Positions 41,793 through 50,407 of a stretch of DNA of 64,000 nucleotides are shown piece after piece. The notes under the pieces were generated by a model. It was not told the origin of the DNA, ran no database searches, and worked only from the letters and a program-made list of their open reading frames with translations. Source of the stretch: JBICIG01 sp043101605 (GTDB taxonomy: Bacteria > Planctomycetota > Phycisphaerae > Phycisphaerales > UBA1924); the NCBI GenBank assembly GCA_043101605.1, contig JBICIG010000033.1:1-64000 (forward strand). The letters are read 5' to 3'. The translations under genes and the position numbers were made by a program. Position 1 is the stretch's first letter, and each line of letters starts with the position of its first letter.

Positions 41793-43451
41793 TCAGAAGC
41801 CCTGGTCGCGCGGGGGCGCGCCGAACACATCGTTGCCGAAGTTCCTGTCCAGCAGGAACCCGAACCCGTAGTTCGTCCGGAACCCGTTGCGGACGACCGC
41901 GAGCGGGTATGCCCAGAAGTTCGTCCCGATGTTGATGTTGTCATTGGGCTTGATGTAGATGTCCGGCTGGGTGCCCTCGGCGATCGCCCGCAGGTTCAGC
42001 CGCACCGTCGCCGCCCGGTCGTCGCCGACCATCCGCGTCAGGTCAACCCGCTCGGGAACCGCCAGCCCGCCCAGCCCTCCCGCGGCCGCGATCGCGTTCC
42101 GAAGCGTGAGCTGGTCGGTCAGGTTGAACGCACCGGGGCGGGAGATCTGCCCCATCATGAAGTAGGTTCCCGTCGCGCGCGGCGGGATGCGAATCGTGTC
42201 GCCGGGGCGCACCACGATGTTGTACTTGGCATTCCCCGCCAGCAGGTCCTCCAGCGGGACCTTGATCACCCGCTGGGTGACCACGGGACTCACCTCGGGC
42301 GGCGTGTCGAGATCGATCGGCTGCGACGCGTCGGCCGGGGCGCCGCCCGCGGGCCGCGGCGTGGACCGTCCCGATGAGCCGCTGCGCACCATCACCCACT
42401 TGCCATTGAGATACATCCAACTCGCCCCGTCGGTCCCGCCGCCTTGCGAGGGCGAGGAAGCGGGGGTGTTGGCGGGCGCGCCATCGTCGATCAGGTCAAC
42501 GGCCGGCTCGAGCTCGGGCTGACGACGGCTGCTCATCTCGCCGGTCGCGGCGGGCTGGGCGGATTCGCCCGCGGGCTGGCGGGACGGCTCACGCCGCGTC
42601 ACGACCGCGCCGCCGGGCTGCTCGCCGAACGCCCCGGGGCTCCCGGGGGGCGAGGAAAGGTCGTCGATGATCGACTCGAGGTCCTCAGGCGATTGCCGCC
42701 CGTTGTCGGCCGGGGGCGTCTCGGGGGTCATGGGCGTCGCGGGGCGCTCGTCCCGCGCGGGACGACCGGTCCGCCCGGCCGCCGCGTCGGTCAATGGCAC
42801 CTGGCGGATGACATAGATGAACTCTGCCTGCTCGTTGATCGAGCCGCCCACCGCGACCGCCTCGAGCAGCCGGTAATCCGAATAGGGGACGCCGTAGGTC
42901 CCGGGGCTCTGCACCGCGCCGATGAGGTTGAAGGTGCGCTCACGCTGCCGCAGCGCGACCACCGAGATCACGGGCACCTCGGAGAGAATCTCCATCTCGC
43001 GGAGCTGCTGGGCGATCTCGGCCCGGAACTGCTCACGCGTCAGCCCGTCGGCGTAGACCTCGCCGATCTGTGGCAGGTCCACGAAGCCGCGCTGATCCAC
43101 CTGCCGCTCGTACCGCTCGGGCACCTCGGGCTGGAAGAGCCCGAAGATCACGATCTCGAGGAAGTCGCCCGAACGGATCCGGTACGCCTCGATCTCAGGG
43201 ACGAGGTCGTCAACGGTCACTTCGCTCGATTCGACCGCCTCGCCCGAGGCCGGCTCGATCACCGCGATGCGGTCGAGGATCGGGACGATCGTGGGGGTCT
43301 TTTCCCAGCGTCCGACGACGCTCGGATCGAGGTACGAGTCGACATTGCACCCCGCCAGGCCCGCCGCCGCTGCGAGCAGCGTGGTCGACCCGACCCGGCG
43401 CCAGCCGGGTGTCCGCGATGTACGCCGGTTCCTGCGGTTCGTGAGGCTCAC
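41793..43451 (-). CDS. Wza-like polysaccharide export lipoprotein (Poly_export and SLBB domains)
   Basis: A 552-residue protein with a lipobox (LLAAAAGLAGC, Cys near residue 29). A Poly_export domain follows (YRIRSGDFLEIVIFGLFQPE, RGFVDLPQIGEVYADGLTRE). A first SLBB-like domain (FNLIGAVQSPGTYGVPYSDY) is separated by a low-complexity Pro/Ser/Gly-rich linker (about residues 230-385) from a second SLBB-like domain (PGDTIRIPPRATGTYFMMGQ, GAFNLTDQLTLRNAIAAAGG). It would form the outer-membrane export channel for the polysaccharide. The long linker is unusual, as Wza is about 380 residues. The GTG at 43451 is preceded by AAGGAG; the frame stays open to 43649 without similarity. Confidence 0.9.
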   Translation of the reverse strand: MSLTNRRNRRTSRTPGWRRVGSTTLLAAAAGLAGCNVDSYLDPSVVGRWEKTPTIVPILDRIAVIEPASGEAVESSEVTVDDLVPEIEAYRIRSGDFLEIVIFGLFQPEVPERYERQVDQRGFVDLPQIGEVYADGLTREQFRAEIAQQLREMEILSEVPVISVVALRQRERTFNLIGAVQSPGTYGVPYSDYRLLEAVAVGGSINEQAEFIYVIRQVPLTDAAAGRTGRPARDERPATPMTPETPPADNGRQSPEDLESIIDDLSSPPGSPGAFGEQPGGAVVTRREPSRQPAGESAQPAATGEMSSRRQPELEPAVDLIDDGAPANTPASSPSQGGGTDGASWMYLNGKWVMVRSGSSGRSTPRPAGGAPADASQPIDLDTPPEVSPVVTQRVIKVPLEDLLAGNAKYNIVVRPGDTIRIPPRATGTYFMMGQISRPGAFNLTDQLTLRNAIAAAGGLGGLAVPERVDLTRMVGDDRAATVRLNLRAIAEGTQPDIYIKPNDNINIGTNFWAYPLAVVRNGFRTNYGFGFLLDRNFGNDVFGAPPRDQGF

Positions 43452-43561
43452 CGTTGCCACTCCTTGGCCGTAGGGATCGACCAGCCGACTTCGCGTCCGC
43501 GTGCCGGTCGGGCGGGCCGAAAGGCATCGGCTCCCCGCAGACACGCTACCGCACCTGTCTT

Positions 43562-43579
43562 GGGTGTCAAACGACACCC
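43562..43579. promoter_or_regulatory. Perfect inverted repeat between wza-like gene and lipA, possible operator
   Basis: GGGTGTC AAAC GACACCC is a 7-bp perfect inverted repeat with a 4-nt spacer. It sits 111 nt upstream of the wza-like start and 141 nt upstream of lipA, in the shared divergent control region. No T-run follows on either strand, so an operator is more likely than a terminator. Function is inferred. Confidence 0.4.
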
Positions 43580-43719
43580 CCGTCCGCTGTGTTCGGTCGT
43601 GCCGGCAGACCCCATTCTCGGACCGCCTCATCGACCGGAACAGGGGCACGGGTTGAGCCGTGCCCTGAATTCCCGCTCCGGCGGGCCCGCTCGACCGGCC
43701 GACCTAGAGTTTGCTTCCC

Positions 43720-44796
43720 ATGCCTGACGCACCCTCCACCCACGGCTCGAGCCCGGCTGATCGCGTCCTCGCGAGGCACCCCCGCCCCGCCGGCGGCGAC
43801 CCCATGCGCCGCATCGATCGCCCCCTGCTGAGCCTCTCCGACCAGATCCTCAACAACGGGCCCGCGCCCCAGACTCTCGCAGCCAAACGCAAGCCCAAGT
43901 GGCTCAAAGCCAAGCTCCCAGGCGGCGAGGGCTACAACCGCCTCCGCAAGATCATGGACGAGCACAGCCTCTTCACGGTCTGCCAGGAGGCTGGCTGCCC
44001 CAACATGGGGGAGTGCTGGGCCCGCGGCGTCGCGACCATCATGATCCTGGGCGACACCTGCACCCGCGCCTGCGGGTTCTGCAATGTCAAGACCGGACGG
44101 CCCATGCCCCTCGACCGTGACGAGCCTCGCCGGGTCGCCGAGAGCCTCGCCCTCATGGGGCTCAAGCATGTCGTCGTCACCAGTGTCAACCGCGACGAGC
44201 TGCCCGACGGCGGGGCCGGCATCTGGGCCGACACCATCATCCGCTCCAAGGACGCCTGCCCCGACATGTCCATTGAGGTCCTGATCCCGGACTTCGAGGG
44301 CAACTGGGCCGCGCTCCAGATGGTCATCGACGCCAGGCCCCACATCATCAACCACAACATCGAGTGCGTGAAGCGGATGTATCCCGCGGTGCGCCCGAGC
44401 GCCAAGTTCGATCGCTCGGTTGAACTCCTCCGCCGCGTGAAGGAGCAGGGGGGTGTCGCCAAGACCGGGATCATGGTCGGCATCGGCGAGAAGGACGCCG
44501 AGGTGCTCGACCTGATGGACGAGGTCATCGACAAGACCAGCCGCCACGAGGGCCCCGACGCCGGCGACCCGTGCGATGTGCTGACCATCGGCCAGTACCT
44601 CCAGCCCACGCCCAACCACCTGCCCATCGACCGCTGGGTCCACCCCGACACCTTCGCGATGTATCGGGAGGAGGGGCTCAAGCGGGGATTCAAGGTCGTC
44701 GAATCGGGCCCGCTGGTCCGGTCGAGCTACCACGCCGATCACCAGGCGGACCTGCTGAGCACCATCCAGCAAGAACGGGCGAAGCGGCGGGGTTGA
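43720..44796 (+). CDS. lipA: Lipoyl synthase
   Basis: A 358-residue radical-SAM enzyme that inserts two sulfurs into octanoyl chains on lipoate-dependent proteins. The auxiliary [4Fe-4S] cluster ligands are C88, C93 and C99 (VCQEAGCPNMGECW). The radical-SAM cluster is C114-x3-C118-x2-C121 (CTRACGFC). Further family strings are TSVNRDELPDGGAG, HNIECVKRMYPAVRP, GIMVGIGE, TIGQYLQPTPNHLPI and the C-terminal GPLVRSSYHAD, which holds the serine cluster ligand. The extra N-terminal 30 residues could be absent if translation begins at the ATG at 43804. It is divergent from the wza-like gene. LipB is not seen. Confidence 0.96.
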   Translation: MPDAPSTHGSSPADRVLARHPRPAGGDPMRRIDRPLLSLSDQILNNGPAPQTLAAKRKPKWLKAKLPGGEGYNRLRKIMDEHSLFTVCQEAGCPNMGECWARGVATIMILGDTCTRACGFCNVKTGRPMPLDRDEPRRVAESLALMGLKHVVVTSVNRDELPDGGAGIWADTIIRSKDACPDMSIEVLIPDFEGNWAALQMVIDARPHIINHNIECVKRMYPAVRPSAKFDRSVELLRRVKEQGGVAKTGIMVGIGEKDAEVLDLMDEVIDKTSRHEGPDAGDPCDVLTIGQYLQPTPNHLPIDRWVHPDTFAMYREEGLKRGFKVVESGPLVRSSYHADHQADLLSTIQQERAKRRG

Positions 44797-44841
44797 ACCG
44801 GTCCCCGGACGGTCGTGCGGGACTCGGTCCAGAGCGAGCGC

Positions 44842-45309
44842 TCAGGTTCGGCCGGTCGCGTGCGTTCCCAACCGATGCGGCGGCCGCGTGACATACCCGC
44901 CGACCACCGCCGCCGCCGTGAACAGCAGCAGGTCCTTGATGATGTACTGCCCCGCGATCGTCGGCACGAAGGGAACCTCGACGAAGCACGCGTCGGCACG
45001 CAGGATCAACGCCAGCAGCGTGCCGGGCAGCCGGATCGCCAGCAGCAAGAGCGCGACGCGGTGAAGCCGGCGCCACACCAGGCAGACGCCGATCGCGATC
45101 TCCCACGCCCCGAGCACCGGCACCATCAGCTTCGGGTCCCCGAAGTAAATCGTTGTCGCGATGATGCTCGTGGCCGTCTGCGCTCCCAGAAGCTTGAGCA
45201 CGCCGAACCAGATGAAGACGAGCCCGAGCGCGATCGGGTGCGTGGTGTGCCCGAAGACATACAGCCAATGCTCGATCCGCCGATCGATCCGATGCCAGTG
45301 CGTGCGCAC
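44842..45309 (-). CDS. DoxX-like small integral membrane protein
   Basis: A 155-residue protein with four predicted helices. The strings ALGLVFIWFGVLKLL, VPVLGAWEIAIGVCLVWRRL and TIAGQYIIKDLLLFTAAAVV match DoxX/DoxD-like or YkgB-type membrane proteins. These are often annotated as redox-linked, but their activity is unclear. The start is GTG, with AAGGAG eight nt upstream. It is convergent with lipA (45 nt apart). Confidence 0.78.
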   Translation of the reverse strand: MRTHWHRIDRRIEHWLYVFGHTTHPIALGLVFIWFGVLKLLGAQTATSIIATTIYFGDPKLMVPVLGAWEIAIGVCLVWRRLHRVALLLLAIRLPGTLLALILRADACFVEVPFVPTIAGQYIIKDLLLFTAAAVVGGYVTRPPHRLGTHATGRT

Positions 45310-45407
45310 GATCCGACTCCTTGCCCGCAGCCGTTCCCCGGCAACGACAGGTCAGGGTATCGTGCGGGGCCCGGCTCCCCGCCGCACCGGGCGCCGTCCG
45401 CGTTCGG

Positions 45408-45833
45408 TCACAAGCCCGCCAGTTCCCGGATGATCGCGTCCAGGTCCCCGGGCACCTGCATCACGCTCAGCCGCGACTGCTTGACCAGCGCGAAGTCCTG
45501 GAACCGCTTGTCGGCCTTGATCTCCGTCAGCGACAGCGGCGTGCCGGCCCGTTTCACCGGCCTGATATCAAACAGCGGGAACTTCGGCTTGCCGTCGCCG
45601 TTTCGCCCGGGGCGCGACGGATCCTCGTACGGATCGCAGATGATCTTCGCGAGCCCGACGATGCTCCGCTCCTTGCCCGTGTGGTAGATCAACGCCTCGT
45701 CGTTCTTCTTGACCAGTCGCATCTGGCAGAGCGCCGGGTTGCTGCTCACGCCGTCCCACGGCGCCCGCTTGTCTCGGACAAGGTCGTCGAACGAGAACTC
45801 TTCCGGTTCGGTCTTCAACAGGAACGTGGGCAT
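45408..45833 (-). CDS. EVE domain protein (PUA-like fold)
   Basis: A 141-residue protein of the EVE/thymocyte nuclear protein 1 family. It carries the N-terminal LLKTEPEEFSFDDL, then APWDGVSSNPALCQMR, ALIYHTGKERSIVGLAKI, the Asp/Pro segment CDPYEDPSRP, and a C-terminal RLSVMQVP. EVE domains are related to PUA and YTH folds and are thought to bind modified bases in RNA or DNA. Stand-alone bacterial copies are common and some are linked to restriction of modified DNA. The start of this gene holds one of the four ACGT sites in the window (45824-45827). No restriction partner is adjacent. Confidence 0.9.
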   Translation of the reverse strand: MPTFLLKTEPEEFSFDDLVRDKRAPWDGVSSNPALCQMRLVKKNDEALIYHTGKERSIVGLAKIICDPYEDPSRPGRNGDGKPKFPLFDIRPVKRAGTPLSLTEIKADKRFQDFALVKQSRLSVMQVPGDLDAIIRELAGL

Positions 45834-45894
45834 GGCCGGGCAGTGTAGCCGGGGCCGGCAATCGCCCGACGCGGCGCTCGCACCCAGAAGTGCA

Positions 45895-45920
45895 CGAGCC
45901 CCACCGATCGGCAGGGCTCG
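45895..45920 (-). terminator. Possible hairpin downstream of the Cys-rich protein gene
   Basis: CGAGCCC (45895-45901) pairs with GGGCTCG (45914-45920) around a 12-nt loop that is itself largely self-complementary (CCGATCGG). It lies about 40 nt after the stop of the minus-strand Cys-rich gene. There is no clear U-run, so it may be only a weak or Rho-assisted terminator. Confidence 0.3.
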
Positions 45921-45957
45921 CGCGGGATTGGGCCTTGGTTCGGCGCTGCTCGGGCGA

Positions 45958-46398
45958 TCAGCCGCCGTTGCTCGCGACCGCGTCGCCGTCGCACTTGGTG
46001 GCGCAGTCGGCGGGCTGACAATCCGAGGGATCGCAGTCAGCCTTGTCGGCGCAGTCGGCCTTCTTGCCCTCGCAGGCGTCGCCGGCGGCTTCGGCCTTGA
46101 CCAGCGTCAGCGAGTCCTGCCCGCCCGAGGCGGCCAGTTGCTCGGTACCCATGTCACAGGTGCTCCCGCCCAGCGGGCAGTCGTCCTTGGTCTCGGTCGA
46201 CGCGAGCGTCACGCCCGAGTCGCACGACTTGGTGCCCGAGCACCCGTCGCTGGAATCCGAAACGCTGGTGGTCACGGCGGTATTGGTGTCGAGCTTCGCG
46301 CCGCACTCGCCGCCGAGCATGCTGTAGCCGGCGAACCCGATGCCGCCAGCCGCCAGCAGCCCCATCGCAATCGTGGTCGGACAGATCTTGCAAGCCAT
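45958..46398 (-). CDS. Cysteine-rich membrane-anchored protein of unknown function
   Basis: A 146-residue protein with 13 cysteines. It begins with a CKIC pair (C3, C6), then one hydrophobic segment (TTIAMGLLAAGGIGFAGYSM). A periplasmic or outside part follows that is rich in Ser, Thr and Asp, with Cys scattered through it. The last 40 residues are a Cys/Asp/Lys cluster of the kind CEGKKADCADKADCDPSD, with Cys every four to six residues. It resembles a small metal-binding or redox protein rather than an enzyme; I do not recognise a family. The ATG at 46398 was selected because it gives a 6-7 nt spacing to the GGAAGG site. Confidence 0.78.
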   Translation of the reverse strand: MACKICPTTIAMGLLAAGGIGFAGYSMLGGECGAKLDTNTAVTTSVSDSSDGCSGTKSCDSGVTLASTETKDDCPLGGSTCDMGTEQLAASGGQDSLTLVKAEAAGDACEGKKADCADKADCDPSDCQPADCATKCDGDAVASNGG

Positions 46399-46801
46399 GG
46401 TCATCCTTCCTTCGTCGTGGTCCTGAACGATCTCTCCCATCAGGAGATCCCGCCCCATCACCCCGGGCATTGTGGCAGATTCTTCCCCCGCCCGCGAGCC
46501 CCGCGGTCAATTCATCGCTCGATCAAGACTATTCCCCAGTCGAGCACATTTTCTCAGTCCCGACATTGCCCGCGGGGAGCCGGCTCGCGAGCCCCATCCC
46601 GCCCGAGGCCAGACCGATAATCACCTCGTGCCATCCGCTTTCGACCCGACCGGTCCGGTTCGGCCGGCCGCGGACCACCGAAGCACGGTGGGGCGCAGGG
46701 TTTCCGATTCAGGGCCGCCCGCCATCGGCCGATAGCCGCAGCGAGACGCCCGGAGCGTCCCGAGCCATCTCCGCGGGCCTACGGCGGAGGGAGATGCACC
46801 C
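46399..46801. other. 403-nt divergent intergenic region
   Basis: No convincing gene. It separates the minus-strand Cys-rich gene from the plus-strand coiled-coil gene, so it should hold both promoters. A relatively A+T-rich stretch (about 46516-46566, including ATCAAGACTATTCC and ACATTTTCTCAG) is the best promoter candidate. I see no clear -35/-10 pair and no hairpin with a T-run. Confidence 0.4.
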
Positions 46802-49453
46802 GTGGATCCCAAGAGCCCTGAACAGAGCCTGCCCCCCAACGCCGCCGGCCGGAGCGTCGGCAGCGCGCAGGAAGTTCTGGGCATGATCGCCGAGGTCGAG
46901 GCGCAGCTGGCCAACCTCCGGGCCGGGCACGAGCAGCGGCGCCGCGAGATCGAGGAGATCCGCCTCGCCCGCGAGCAGCTCGAGGATCGCGCCCGCCAGG
47001 TCGAACGCCTCCGCGCCGAGATCGAGGCCCGCCACGCCGAGTTTGCCCGCCTCGAGTCCGATCTCGAGCAGCGCGAACGCCTGCTCGAAGCCAACCAGGC
47101 CGAGATCGAGGACCGCGCCCGCGCCCTGAGTGAGCGCGACGAGGAAGCCCGCAAGGAGTTCGAGTCGCTCGAGAGCGAACTGATCGAGCGCGAGCAGTCC
47201 GCCCGGCGCGAGATCGAGCAGCAGCGCGAGGAACTCGCCGCAGCGCAGGCGTCGCTCGAGACCGCCCGCGCCGAGGCCCGGGCCGAACGCGACGAACTGG
47301 ACGCGGCGGCCCGCGAACTCGCCGACCAGCAGGCCGAGCTCGACCGATCCCGCCAAGAGCTCCGCGAGCATCGCCAGGCGCTCGACGCCGCCCGCACCGA
47401 ACTCGGGTCCCGCGCCGAAGCGATCGAACGCCGGGCAGCCGAACTCGACGATCGTGCCGCGGCCCTCGACGACGAGGAGAAGTCCTCCGAGACGCTCCAG
47501 CTCCGGATCGAATCGCTCGAATACGACCTGGGCGAAGCCGCCGCCGCCCGCGATGCGGCCGTCGAGCGCGTCGAGTCGCTCTCGGCCGAGGCCGACCGCC
47601 TCCGCATCGAGTTCGAGCGGCAGCAGGCCGAGCTCGAGCGTCAGCAGCAGGACGCGTCGCGGATTCTCGAAGAAACCGAAGCCCGTCTCCGCGCCGAGGC
47701 CGACGAGCGGGCGCGGACGCTCGAAGCGGACCTTCGAGAGCGGCTTGAATCCAACGCCCGCGAGCAGGCCGCCGAGCTCGAGTCTCGTCTTCGCGCCGAA
47801 GCCGCCGCGCAGATCGACACGCTCAACGACCAGCTCACCCGCGCCCGCGAAGAGGCCTCGCACGCCCAGCAGGAGCTGGAGCGGCTGGAATCCGAGCTCG
47901 CCGACGCCAGGACCGCGATCGAAGAGTTCACCCGCGCCGCCGAGCAGTCCGCCGCGTCCGTCGCCTCGCTGACCGATGACCGCGACCGGCTGGCGATCGA
48001 GGCCGCTGCCTCCCGCACGAGGGAAGCCTCGCTCGAGCTGAGCCTCGAGAACACCCGCGATGAACTGGCGTCGGTCCGCGCCGAGTTCGACGCCGTCGAG
48101 CGCCGCCTCGCCCAACTCGCCGCGAGCGAGACCGGTTCCTCCGAAGCCGTCGCCGAGTTGCGCCAGAGCGTCGAGCAGTGGAAGGGACGGGCCGAGGAGG
48201 CCCAGCGTCAGTCCGAATCCCTCGATCGCTCGCTGGACGACCACCGTCGGCAGGTCGCTTCGCTCCAGGCCGAACTCGACGCGGCCCGCGCCCAGTGCGA
48301 ATCGCTGCGCTCGATGGGCGAGGACTCCGCCGACGCGGTGGCCGAACTCGAGCGGCTGAGCGGCGCGCTCTCCAAGCGCGAGCAGGCGATCGAGAAGCTG
48401 ACGCAGGACCGCGAGTCCCTCAAGACCGAACTCGCCTCGCTGCAAGCGCGCCTTGAAGCGGCCGAATCGCGTGCCGACCTCAGCGAGAGCCAGCTCGAGG
48501 AGTCACAGCTTCGCGCCGAGGCCGCCGAGAAGTCGCTCGCCGATGCGCGCCGGAACGGGTTCGCCGCCGCCGCCGACGACTGGACCCGCCGCCGCCGCGA
48601 GCGCCTCCGCCGCGCCCGCCAGCTCGCGCGCGTGCAGTCGGTGAAGGTGCGCAAGGCCAGCGCCCTCCTCGCCGAGCGGTTCAACCAGTGCGAAGCGCTG
48701 CTCAAGCAGCGCAAGGAAGTGCTCGCCGCCAGCCGCCACAACGCCAAGCTCGCCGAGCGCATCAAGCACCGCCGCGCCTCGATCATCTCCGTGTGGATGG
48801 TGGTGGGGTCGCTGATGCTCTTCGCGATGATCGGCGCCGGTGCGTGGTTCGCCGCGGGCGAGTTCGCCCCCGCCCGCTACGCCGCCCGTGCCGTCCTGCA
48901 GGCCGCCGCCGACGACCGCCAGCCCAGCGAGGCCGAACTCGCCGAGTGGAACGCGTACCACATCGGGCTGCCGGCCGATCCTCGCTTCCTGGAAAAGGCC
49001 GCCGAACGCCTCGAGCAGCGTGCGATCCTCGACCTCGCCGAGCCCGGCGTCCTCGGCGAACGCCTCAAGTCCGATCTCTCCATCCTCCAGGGCGAGCCCG
49101 GCCGCATTGAATTCGAACTCCGCGGCGACGGCAGTTCCAGCACCCAGCGGGCTCTCGACACCGTCGCCCGGGCCGTCGTCTCCGAAGCCAACGCCACCCG
49201 CGAGCGCCGGGCCGTCGGGCTCCGCACCGAACTCGTCGGCGAGGTCGGCATCGAGGGACCGATCGACACCAACCGCTCGGTCTACGCGGGGATCGGCTTC
49301 GGAGCCGGCATGCTGCTCAGCCTCCTGGCGATCTGGCTGCTGTGGCGCAAGCTCGCCAAGGCCAAGACCGCCTTCGAGGAGTCCGAAGCGATCAAGATGC
49401 TCGCCGAGGAAGCCCGCTGGACCGACCCCGTGGGAGGGTCCAGGGCCGCCTGA
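46802..49453 (+). CDS. Large coiled-coil protein with two membrane helices flanking a Wzz-like domain
   Basis: An 883-residue protein. Residues about 20-620 are an almost unbroken coiled coil (Glu/Arg/Ala/Leu, many REELAAAQ and RLESELADAR type repeats) with no catalytic motif. A basic segment (about 600-658) precedes TM1 (about 661-681, SVWMVVGSLMLFAMIGAGAW). Residues about 685-825 (YAARAVLQAAADD, ILQGEPGRIEFEL, TVARAVVSEANATRER) have the look of a Wzz-type chain-length domain, followed by TM2 (about 828-848). The result would be a cytoplasmic coiled-coil rod attached to a Wzz-like periplasmic unit. A GTG start at 46802 with GGAGGG upstream was chosen. The family is not recognised. Confidence 0.85.
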   Translation: MDPKSPEQSLPPNAAGRSVGSAQEVLGMIAEVEAQLANLRAGHEQRRREIEEIRLAREQLEDRARQVERLRAEIEARHAEFARLESDLEQRERLLEANQAEIEDRARALSERDEEARKEFESLESELIEREQSARREIEQQREELAAAQASLETARAEARAERDELDAAARELADQQAELDRSRQELREHRQALDAARTELGSRAEAIERRAAELDDRAAALDDEEKSSETLQLRIESLEYDLGEAAAARDAAVERVESLSAEADRLRIEFERQQAELERQQQDASRILEETEARLRAEADERARTLEADLRERLESNAREQAAELESRLRAEAAAQIDTLNDQLTRAREEASHAQQELERLESELADARTAIEEFTRAAEQSAASVASLTDDRDRLAIEAAASRTREASLELSLENTRDELASVRAEFDAVERRLAQLAASETGSSEAVAELRQSVEQWKGRAEEAQRQSESLDRSLDDHRRQVASLQAELDAARAQCESLRSMGEDSADAVAELERLSGALSKREQAIEKLTQDRESLKTELASLQARLEAAESRADLSESQLEESQLRAEAAEKSLADARRNGFAAAADDWTRRRRERLRRARQLARVQSVKVRKASALLAERFNQCEALLKQRKEVLAASRHNAKLAERIKHRRASIISVWMVVGSLMLFAMIGAGAWFAAGEFAPARYAARAVLQAAADDRQPSEAELAEWNAYHIGLPADPRFLEKAAERLEQRAILDLAEPGVLGERLKSDLSILQGEPGRIEFELRGDGSSSTQRALDTVARAVVSEANATRERRAVGLRTELVGEVGIEGPIDTNRSVYAGIGFGAGMLLSLLAIWLLWRKLAKAKTAFEESEAIKMLAEEARWTDPVGGSRAA

Positions 49454-49499
49454 CCCGCGGCACGAGCGACCGGGTTCGCACCCGTCCGCGCGCCGTCAG

Positions 49500-49530
49500 A
49501 AACAAAGCGAGCCCGGTGGGTCCGGGCTTG
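49500..49530 (-). terminator. Rho-independent terminator of the sigma/anti-sigma operon
   Basis: Read on the minus strand, a 9-bp stem (49508-49516 with 49522-49530, one G-U pair) with a 5-nt loop is followed by CTTTGTTT (complement of 49500-49507). It lies about 50 nt after the anti-sigma stop codon. Confidence 0.6.
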
Positions 49531-49579
49531 TGGGTCAGACGATGCTCTTGATACTCGCTGGCTCGCCCCGGCCTGTGGC

Positions 49580-50407
49580 TCAGAGCGAGTTGACCAAGCG
49601 CAGCGGCGTCGAGAGCACGGGCTCGTGCGAAACCATCTCGACCGACGCCGGCAAAATCGCCAGCGAGCCACGCTGACGCTCGAGCGAACGCAGGTCGAAC
49701 GCGATCTCCTGCGCCTCGAGCCCGCCGCTGGTCTGGAAGCGGTGGATCTCCTGGACGATCTGCCCCTGGTCATCGACGACCGCCAGGCGATACCCCGCCC
49801 CGATGTCCGCGTCGAGGTTCAGGCAGAACAGCCGCACGAGGTTCCAGTCCGGATTGTACCACAGCGACGCCTGCACGCGATCCGACGCCCCCGTGCCGCG
49901 CTGATCGAAGACCACGCGACGCGTCTGCGGATCGAAGAGCGTGTCCTCGACGAAGCGCGAGCCGTAGGTCCGCGCGATCTCGTCGAGCAGCGTGTTCTTC
50001 TCGACGGTGTCCTGGTAGGTCGAGAATTCCTGGTACATCTGGAGCATCGCGGCACCCATCGCCAGCGTCGCGGCGATCCCCGCTACGCCGATCGCCCGCC
50101 ACAGCGGGGAGACCCGCCGACTCGGCATGAGCCGGAGCGGGCCGTGCCCCTCGCCGGATCCTTCCACCATCGCCTCGGCGATCGCGCCACGCACCGCCTC
50201 GAGCACCGCCGCCCGCAGCCCCGCGGGCGGGGCGACATCCGGCAGCAGCATGTCGAGGTTGCTCAGCCGCGTCTGGGCGGCCCGGACCTGCGCCTGCACC
50301 GAAGGCGAAGCGCTCGCAAAGGCCGCTTCGAACGCCGACTGCTCGCTCTCGTCGAGCAGCCCGTGGGCGTCGAGCACCGCGTTCTCGATCAGGTCCTGCG
50401 TATTCAT
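49580..50407 (-). CDS. Anti-sigma factor, RskA-like (single membrane helix)
   Basis: A 275-residue protein. The N-terminal cytoplasmic part (MNTQDLIENAVLDAHGLLDE...) resembles the zinc-less anti-sigma domain of RskA-type factors, with Leu/Asp helices and no HCC motif. A membrane helix lies at about 103-122 (AIGVAGIAATLAMGAAMLQM). The periplasmic C-terminal part is beta-rich (ASLWYNPDWNLVRLFCLNLD...), like the anti-sigma-K substrate-sensing domain. It would hold the partner ECF sigma factor inactive until a periplasmic signal triggers proteolysis. The ATG overlaps the sigma-factor stop by 4 nt (ATGA), which ties the two together. Confidence 0.87.
   Translation of the reverse strand: MNTQDLIENAVLDAHGLLDESEQSAFEAAFASASPSVQAQVRAAQTRLSNLDMLLPDVAPPAGLRAAVLEAVRGAIAEAMVEGSGEGHGPLRLMPSRRVSPLWRAIGVAGIAATLAMGAAMLQMYQEFSTYQDTVEKNTLLDEIARTYGSRFVEDTLFDPQTRRVVFDQRGTGASDRVQASLWYNPDWNLVRLFCLNLDADIGAGYRLAVVDDQGQIVQEIHRFQTSGGLEAQEIAFDLRSLERQRGSLAILPASVEMVSHEPVLSTPLRLVNSL

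Noticed and set aside
43561..43580. GGGTGTCAAACGACACCC as a terminator
   Set aside because: No T-run follows on either strand, and it lies between divergent genes where a terminator makes little sense.
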